64,000 bases of DNA from Streptomyces maremycinicus. Its GTDB lineage: Bacteria; Actinomycetota; Actinomycetes; Streptomycetales; Streptomycetaceae. Under the pieces are notes generated by a model that was not told the origin of the DNA, ran no database searches, and worked only from the letters and a program-made list of their open reading frames with translations. This document shows positions 59,879-64,000 of the stretch, piece after piece (the stretch's first letter is position 1; each line of letters opens with the position of its first letter). The translations under genes were made by a program, and so were the position numbers. The stretch covers positions 372,001 through 436,000 of the forward strand of contig NZ_BBYG01000010.1 of the NCBI RefSeq assembly GCF_001184025.1, read 5' to 3'.

Positions 59879-61684
59879 ATGCTCGCACTCACCTCCCGTC
59901 GTCTGCGCGGCACCGCCCGTCGGGTATTCGGCTGGCAGCAACTGCGTCCGGCCCAACTGAGCGCGATGAAGGCCGTGATGAAAGGGCGTGACGTACTCGC
60001 CGTCATGCCGACCGGTGCGGGCAAGTCCGCGGTGTACCAGGTGCCCGCGGTCCTGCTGGGCGGCCCGGTCGTGGTCGTCTCGCCGCTGATCGCGCTTCAG
60101 CGCGACCAGATGCAGAGCCTGCTCGGATCCGGCGCGCTGCGTGCCGCCGCCATCAACTCCGCGCAGCGCCGGAGCGACAACGAGACGGCATGGGCCCGCA
60201 TCAGCGCCTCTTCGGTCGACGTGGTCTTCCTCGCTCCCGAGCAGCTCGCCAAGCCGGAGGTCACGGACCGGCTCGCCGCCGTCCGGCCCAGGTTGCTGGT
60301 GGTGGACGAGGCACACTGTGTGTCGTCCTGGGGACACGATTTCCGGCCGGACTACCTGCGGTTGCGCCAAGCACGCGAGCGGCTCGGCAACCCGCCGGTT
60401 CTCGCCCTGACCGCGAACGCGGCCGCCCCGGTACGCCGGGACATCGCCGAACGGCTCGGCATGCACGACCCGGTGGAGACAGTGGCCGGCTTCGACCGTC
60501 CCAACATCGACCTGAACGTGTCGACCTTTCAGGACGCGGCCGCCAAGGAGCGGTTCGTCGTGGAACGGGCGGCCGTCGAGGAGAAGCCCGGAATCGTGTA
60601 CGCGGGGACGCGGCGGGCGGCGGACAGCTACGCCGAGCAGTTGAGCGACCTGGGACTCTCCGCCGAGAGCTACCACGCGGGCCGGTCCGCCGCCGAACGC
60701 GAGCGGATCCACGACCGGTTCAGCTCCGGTGAACTCGACGTGGTCGTGGCGACCTCGGCGTTCGGGATGGGCATCGACAAGGCGGACGTACGGTTCGTGC
60801 TGCACGCCTCCGTTCCCGGTTCGCTCGACGCCTACTACCAGGAGATCGGCCGCGCCGGCCGCGACGGGGCACCGGCCAGGGCGATCCTCGCCTACCGCCC
60901 ACAGGATCTCGGACTGCAACGCTTCTTCGCCGCCGGCGCTCCCGACGCCGACGCGCTGCGGCGCGTCGCCCAGCGGCTGCGCGACGAGGAGGGCCCCTTG
61001 GGCGCGACCCGGCTCCGCGCGGACTGCGATCTCGGCGCGACGGCCCTGTCCGCCGTGCTGAACCTCCTGGAGGAGGCCGGGGCGGTCCGCACCGGACGGA
61101 ACGGCAGCCGCTTCACCGGCGCGGTCCGCACCGACGGCGCCTCCGCGGACGACGAGATCGACGCCGCCGTCCGGAGCGCCCTCGCCGTGCACGCCACCCA
61201 CCGCAAACTCGAGCAGTCCCGGGTCGACATGATGCGCGGGTACGCCGAGACGACCGACTGCCGTCGGCGGTTCCTCCTCGGCTATTTCGGCGAGTCCGTC
61301 CCCGTCCCGTGCGGGGCGTGCGGCAACTGCACGGGCCCGGTGTCCGAGTTCGCGGCCGGGCCCGGGCGCGAGCGGTCCCGGACCGCCGGACGGCCGCACA
61401 AGGCGGCCGCGCGGCAGCGCCGGTGGACCCGGGCCGGTGCACGCGCGGGCGCCATGGCGGCTGCCGGCCGGACGACGCAGACCGTCGCACGGCCCGCCGC
61501 GGACGATCACGCCTATCTGCCGGGCGTCCGTGTGCGCCACGACCGGTGGGGTGAGGGCGAGGTCATGAGCGAGGGCGACGGCAAGATCACCATCTTGTTC
61601 GAGTCGGTCGGCTATCGCACCCTGTCGCTGGCCGTGGTCACGGACAAGCAGTTGCTCGCCGCGCTGCCCGACTCACCCCGCTGA
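59879..61684 (+). CDS. RecQ-family ATP-dependent DNA helicase
   Basis: The 601-residue helicase has Walker A VMPTGAGKSAVYQ (46-50) and DEAH-type motif II LLVVDEAHCVSSWGHDFRPDYLRL near residue 143, with the RecQ aromatic loop. Motif VI is YYQEIGRAGRDG. The RecQ-Ct zinc cluster TDCRRRFLLGYFGE...CGACGNC lies near residue 460. There is no HRDC domain. After a basic linker the C-terminus carries a small beta domain (GVRVRHDRWGEGEVMSEGDGKITILFESVGYRTL) resembling the KOW/tudor-like tail of UvrD-type helicases. AAGGAG precedes the ATG. Confidence 0.93.
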   Translation: MLALTSRRLRGTARRVFGWQQLRPAQLSAMKAVMKGRDVLAVMPTGAGKSAVYQVPAVLLGGPVVVVSPLIALQRDQMQSLLGSGALRAAAINSAQRRSDNETAWARISASSVDVVFLAPEQLAKPEVTDRLAAVRPRLLVVDEAHCVSSWGHDFRPDYLRLRQARERLGNPPVLALTANAAAPVRRDIAERLGMHDPVETVAGFDRPNIDLNVSTFQDAAAKERFVVERAAVEEKPGIVYAGTRRAADSYAEQLSDLGLSAESYHAGRSAAERERIHDRFSSGELDVVVATSAFGMGIDKADVRFVLHASVPGSLDAYYQEIGRAGRDGAPARAILAYRPQDLGLQRFFAAGAPDADALRRVAQRLRDEEGPLGATRLRADCDLGATALSAVLNLLEEAGAVRTGRNGSRFTGAVRTDGASADDEIDAAVRSALAVHATHRKLEQSRVDMMRGYAETTDCRRRFLLGYFGESVPVPCGACGNCTGPVSEFAAGPGRERSRTAGRPHKAAARQRRWTRAGARAGAMAAAGRTTQTVARPAADDHAYLPGVRVRHDRWGEGEVMSEGDGKITILFESVGYRTLSLAVVTDKQLLAALPDSPR

Positions 61685-61706
61685 CGCCGGACCCGCGGGT
61701 CCGGCG
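61685..61706 (+). terminator. palindromic hairpin after the RecQ-like gene
   Basis: CGCCGGACCCG and CGGGTCCGGCG form a perfect 22-bp palindrome right after the stop codon, able to fold into a stem of about 9 bp. Confidence 0.6.
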
Positions 61707-61798
61707 CCCGGAGATGCCACCCCGCCCGTCGCCCCGCCCCTCGCCGCGCCGTCGGCCGCGGTCGGAGGACGAGGCGCTCCGAACCCGCAGCCCGGGGG

Positions 61799-62764
61799 TC
61801 AGCGCACGCGCCCCCGCGGCTTCAGCGGGGTCGGCGGCAGTTCCGGGGCGCGCAGGGGTGCTCCGTCGTAGCCCTTGACCTCGCCGAAGCGGGTACCCGT
61901 GGTCCAGTCCTCGCGGGCCTGGGTGATCTCCTCCTGGGACCGGCCGACGAAGTTCCACCACATGACGAGCTCCTCCTCGAACGGCTCGCCGCCGAGGAGC
62001 ATCAGGGCCGCGTCGGACTCGGCCCGCAGGGGCAGTTCGGTGCGGCCGCAGCCGAGGTAGAGCATCGAGCCGGGCAGCACGGGCACGCCGTCCACGTGCG
62101 CCTCGCCGGACATCGACAGCACGCCGTACTCGAAGTCGGGGTCCAGCGGCAGCCGGACGTCCGTGCCCCGGGCCAGCGCCAGGTCGGCGCCGACCAGGGG
62201 GGTGTACGTCGTGCCGGGGGAGGTGGAGCCGTCGAGGGTGCCGAGGAGCACGGTGGCGGTGAGACCGGGGGCGGCGACCGTGGGCAGCTCGGCGTGGTGC
62301 TCGAAGTGGGGGTCGGTGTGCCGGTGGGCGTCCGGCAGCGCGACCCACAGCTGGGCGCCGTGCAGGAACCGGGCGTGCGAGCGCGGGCTCTCCTCGGAGT
62401 GGCTGATCGCCCGCCCCGAGGTCATCAGACCGAGTTCCCTGGGCCGGATGGTCTGGAGGCTGCCGGTCGAATCGCGGTGCAGCACCTCGCCCTTGTGCAG
62501 CCAGCTGACGGTCTGGAGCCCCATGTGCGGATGCGGCGGGACCTGCATGCCGGGCTCGTCGGCGATGTCGTCGGGGCCGTAGTGGTCGACGAACGCCCAG
62601 GCGCCGATCATGCGCCGGCCGAGGTTGGGCAGCAGCCGGCGCACCTCGGTGGACCCGCCGAGCTTCACATGCCGAGGGCTCAGCAGTTCGCGCACGGGTT
62701 CGGCGACGACGAATCCACGGCCGCCGCACAGACTGGGTACGGGGGCGCGGTCAAGGTTGCTCAT
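61799..62764 (-). CDS. pirin family protein
   Basis: The 321-residue bicupin has the pirin metal site VPPHPHMGLQTVSWLHKGEVLHRDSTG (His ligands) with IRPRELGLMTSGRAISHSEESP, and a C-terminal cupin ending LMLLGGEPFEEELVMWWNFVGRSQEEI. Bacterial pirins are metal-dependent quercetinases or regulators of metabolic enzymes; the role here is unknown. TAGGTT six bases before the ATG and the lack of a Shine-Dalgarno mark a leaderless gene. Confidence 0.94.
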   Translation of the reverse strand: MSNLDRAPVPSLCGGRGFVVAEPVRELLSPRHVKLGGSTEVRRLLPNLGRRMIGAWAFVDHYGPDDIADEPGMQVPPHPHMGLQTVSWLHKGEVLHRDSTGSLQTIRPRELGLMTSGRAISHSEESPRSHARFLHGAQLWVALPDAHRHTDPHFEHHAELPTVAAPGLTATVLLGTLDGSTSPGTTYTPLVGADLALARGTDVRLPLDPDFEYGVLSMSGEAHVDGVPVLPGSMLYLGCGRTELPLRAESDAALMLLGGEPFEEELVMWWNFVGRSQEEITQAREDWTTGTRFGEVKGYDGAPLRAPELPPTPLKPRGRVR

Positions 62765-62770
62765 GCGGTC

Positions 62771-62776
62771 AACCTA
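62771..62776 (-). promoter_or_regulatory. -10 box of a probable leaderless promoter for pirin
   Basis: TAGGTT (reverse strand) is followed by six bases and then the ATG at 62764. Confidence 0.5.
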
Positions 62777-62839
62777 GCGGTCGGGTGCGGCGTCGCGCAC
62801 ACGGAGCGGCACCGGGTCGGCGTGCCCGTCGGCGGCGGA

Positions 62840-63328
62840 TCAGTCGGCCAGGGTCGCGGCGAGGTCCGAGGTGGCCCGCACGATGTCGGTGTCCTGCTCG
62901 GCGAGCAGGTGACGCAGGACGTCGCGCTGCGCGCGGACGGCGTGCCGGGCGGCGCGTTCCCATGCCACGTAGTTGTCGGGGTGGTGCAGCAGCTTGGGGT
63001 ACGCGACGGCGGTGGTCTCCCACTGCCGGGTGTCGGCGATGCTCTTCAGCAGGCGCAGGATCTCCGCGCGGCAGGTGACCTGGGGGAGCCGGACCAGTTC
63101 CCAGAGGAAGGGCACCGTGGCGGCCGTCGCCTCGTCGACGACGAAGCCGAACTGGCAGATCCGGCGGCGCAGTTGCCCGAGCGCCGAGTCGGCGCTGTCG
63201 GCGTCGCCGCGGGCGAGGGTGGTGAGCAGGAGGGGGATGCCCGCCGCGGAGCCGGTGGAGTCCTTGATCTCGGGCCACGGTATGTGTCCCAGGTCCTCGA
63301 GCGGTGCGGGTCTCTTGGTGGCAGTCAT
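62840..63328 (-). CDS. hypothetical alpha-helical protein coupled to an anti-sigma-like gene
   Basis: The 162-residue protein has a helix-rich, HEAT-like pattern (GIPLLLTTLARGDADSADSALGQLRRRI, VPFLWELVRLPQVTCRAEILRLLKSIAD). I recognise no catalytic motif. Its ATG is one base beyond the stop of the upstream SpoIIAB-like gene (TGACATG), so the two are translationally coupled and probably work together. Confidence 0.7.
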   Translation of the reverse strand: MTATKRPAPLEDLGHIPWPEIKDSTGSAAGIPLLLTTLARGDADSADSALGQLRRRICQFGFVVDEATAATVPFLWELVRLPQVTCRAEILRLLKSIADTRQWETTAVAYPKLLHHPDNYVAWERAARHAVRAQRDVLRHLLAEQDTDIVRATSDLAATLAD

Positions 63329-63329
63329 G

Positions 63330-63815
63330 TCAGGTGTGGGATACCGGGTCGGGGTCGGGGCAGGGACGGGTCGGCAGCATCGCCCAGACGGTCTTGCCCA
63401 CGGGGGCGCGCCTGGTCCAGCCCCAGTGGTCGGAGAGGGCCTCGACGATGTGCAGTCCGCGGCCGTGTTCCAGCAGGGCGTCCGCGGTGCGCGCGTGGAC
63501 GGGCAGGCTGTCGCTCGGGTCGGTGACCGCGCACACCAGGTGCGCCCGGCGCAGGGTGAGCCGGAGGCGTACCGGGAACTCGTCGGTCGAGGCGTGCGGG
63601 AGGGCGTGCAGGACGGCGTTGGCCGCCAGTTCGGTGACGACGGTGAGCGCGTCGTCGGTACAGCGCTCCAGGGACCAGCAGTCCAGGGTGCGCTGGGTGA
63701 ACTCCCGTGCCTGGGCGAACCCCTCCCGGCTGCCCCTGAGGTACAGGGCGGCTGTTCTGGGGGAGTCGCGGACGAAGACGGACTCGTGGCTCCGGATATG
63801 CGCAGGTGATGACAC
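63330..63815 (-). CDS. SpoIIAB/RsbW-like ATPase, whiJ/abaA-type cassette
   Basis: The 161-residue HATPase_c_2 protein has AREFTQRTLDCWSLERCTDDALTVVTELAANAVLHALPHAS (N box), VCAVTDPSDSLPV (degenerate G1) and EHGRGLHIVEALSDHWGWTRRAPVGKTVWAML. These Streptomyces proteins sit beside WhiJ-like XRE and DUF397 genes. The GTG at 63815 is chosen because AGGGAGA precedes it; an ATG at 63872 lies at or before the predicted transcription start. It is divergent from the partial gene at the right edge, with a perfect palindrome between them. Confidence 0.88.
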   Translation of the reverse strand: MSSPAHIRSHESVFVRDSPRTAALYLRGSREGFAQAREFTQRTLDCWSLERCTDDALTVVTELAANAVLHALPHASTDEFPVRLRLTLRRAHLVCAVTDPSDSLPVHARTADALLEHGRGLHIVEALSDHWGWTRRAPVGKTVWAMLPTRPCPDPDPVSHT

Positions 63816-63876
63816 GGGGCATCTCCCTGAGGCGGCGTCAGGACAACGGGTTGGAACTGCGGTTGACGGCATGGCT

Positions 63877-63906
63877 ATTATCCACGCTGACGAGGTCCTC
63901 GTGCAA
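63877..63906 (-). promoter_or_regulatory. promoter of the SpoIIAB-like operon
   Basis: On the reverse strand TTGCAC (63906-63901), an 18-bp spacer and GATAAT (63882-63877) predict a start near 63870. This leaves a leader of about 55 bases before the GTG. Confidence 0.6.
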
Positions 63907-63922
63907 TTTCACGAGAAATTGC
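63903..63922. promoter_or_regulatory. operator palindrome GCAATTTC-ACGA-GAAATTGC
   Basis: This AT-rich 20-bp dyad with perfect 8-bp arms overlaps the -35 of the reverse promoter and lies 23 bp from the forward GTG. It stands out in a GC-rich background and could bind a WhiJ-like regulator. Confidence 0.6.
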
Positions 63923-63945
63923 GCGTACGAAGCGAGGAGAGTGCA

Positions 63946-64000
63946 GTGTCGTCAGTGTCGAACGGAGTACGGGCGAGTTCGCTGGGCGTCCGCTGGATCA
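63946..64000 (+). CDS. partial gene at right edge, possibly a DUF397 protein
   Basis: A GTG with a strong AGGAGA ribosome-binding site opens a frame reading VSSVSNGVRASSLGVRWI before the window ends. The LGVRWI segment and the neighbouring SpoIIAB-like gene suggest a DUF397 protein of a whiJ/abaA-type cassette, but 18 residues cannot settle it. Confidence 0.5.
   Translation, partial: MSSVSNGVRASSLGVRWI

Overview
The window is very GC-rich, has strong third-position GC bias and is densely packed with genes. Its gene content is typical of a Streptomyces chromosome: an ergothioneine operon, a TIGR02046-type succinate dehydrogenase, an F420/flavin LLM monooxygenase, a MmyB-type XRE regulator, SpoIIAB-like ATPases and a possible DUF397 protein. 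From memory, the sdh-ols block and a B12-riboswitch metE also lie in the same general part of the S. coelicolor chromosome (around SCO0920-SCO0985). I could not check synteny.

Layout, 0-22 kb: a truncated LysR gene diverges from sdhCAB. Next come olsB-olsA (ornithine lipids), an SDR reductase, a compact UvrA-like ATPase, an LLM monooxygenase, a HAD phosphatase, dodecin and an orphan sugar-binding lipoprotein behind a DasR-like operator. egtABCD (reverse strand, every junction overlapping) faces away from a small ORF coupled to a PARG-like macrodomain gene. The macrodomain gene overlaps tail-to-tail with a PemK/MazF-like gene. A flotillin/SPFH gene, a small OB-fold-like gene and an amidase follow.

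22-36 kb: a secreted GH43-like/AbfB protein with its own promoter and operator, a Tat-exported DUF3500 protein, an OmpR-type two-component system, a SpoIIE-type phosphatase, a MarR/MFS divergent pair, a PucR regulator, an SGNH hydrolase, an HSL-type esterase and an FkbM methyltransferase.

36-50 kb: a TetR regulator divergent from an FMN reductase, with two operators; a TetR/TetX-like monooxygenase pair behind a three-site operator array; LacI-pobA-aldehyde dehydrogenase (aromatic acid catabolism); thioredoxin divergent from an unusual flavin disulfide reductase; peptide deformylase divergent from a PepSY membrane protein with a Crp-like site between them; MarR-TPR, a SUKH-like protein and a universal stress protein.

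50-64 kb: metE behind a cobalamin riboswitch, an anti-sigma-like ATPase, an M1 metallopeptidase, a NarL-type two-component system with a DUF4232 lipoprotein, the MmyB regulator/FMN reductase pair, a RecQ-family helicase, a pirin, and the edge of a whiJ/abaA-like regulatory cassette.

Two themes recur. Nine genes have a TAnnnT -10 box exactly six bases before the start codon, the geometry of leaderless transcripts. Many intergenic regions hold perfect dyads or short tandem repeats. No tRNA, rRNA, insertion sequence, prophage or CRISPR array was seen. Start codons were chosen from Shine-Dalgarno sequences, overlaps and family lengths. All functions rest on reading motifs, not on database searches.
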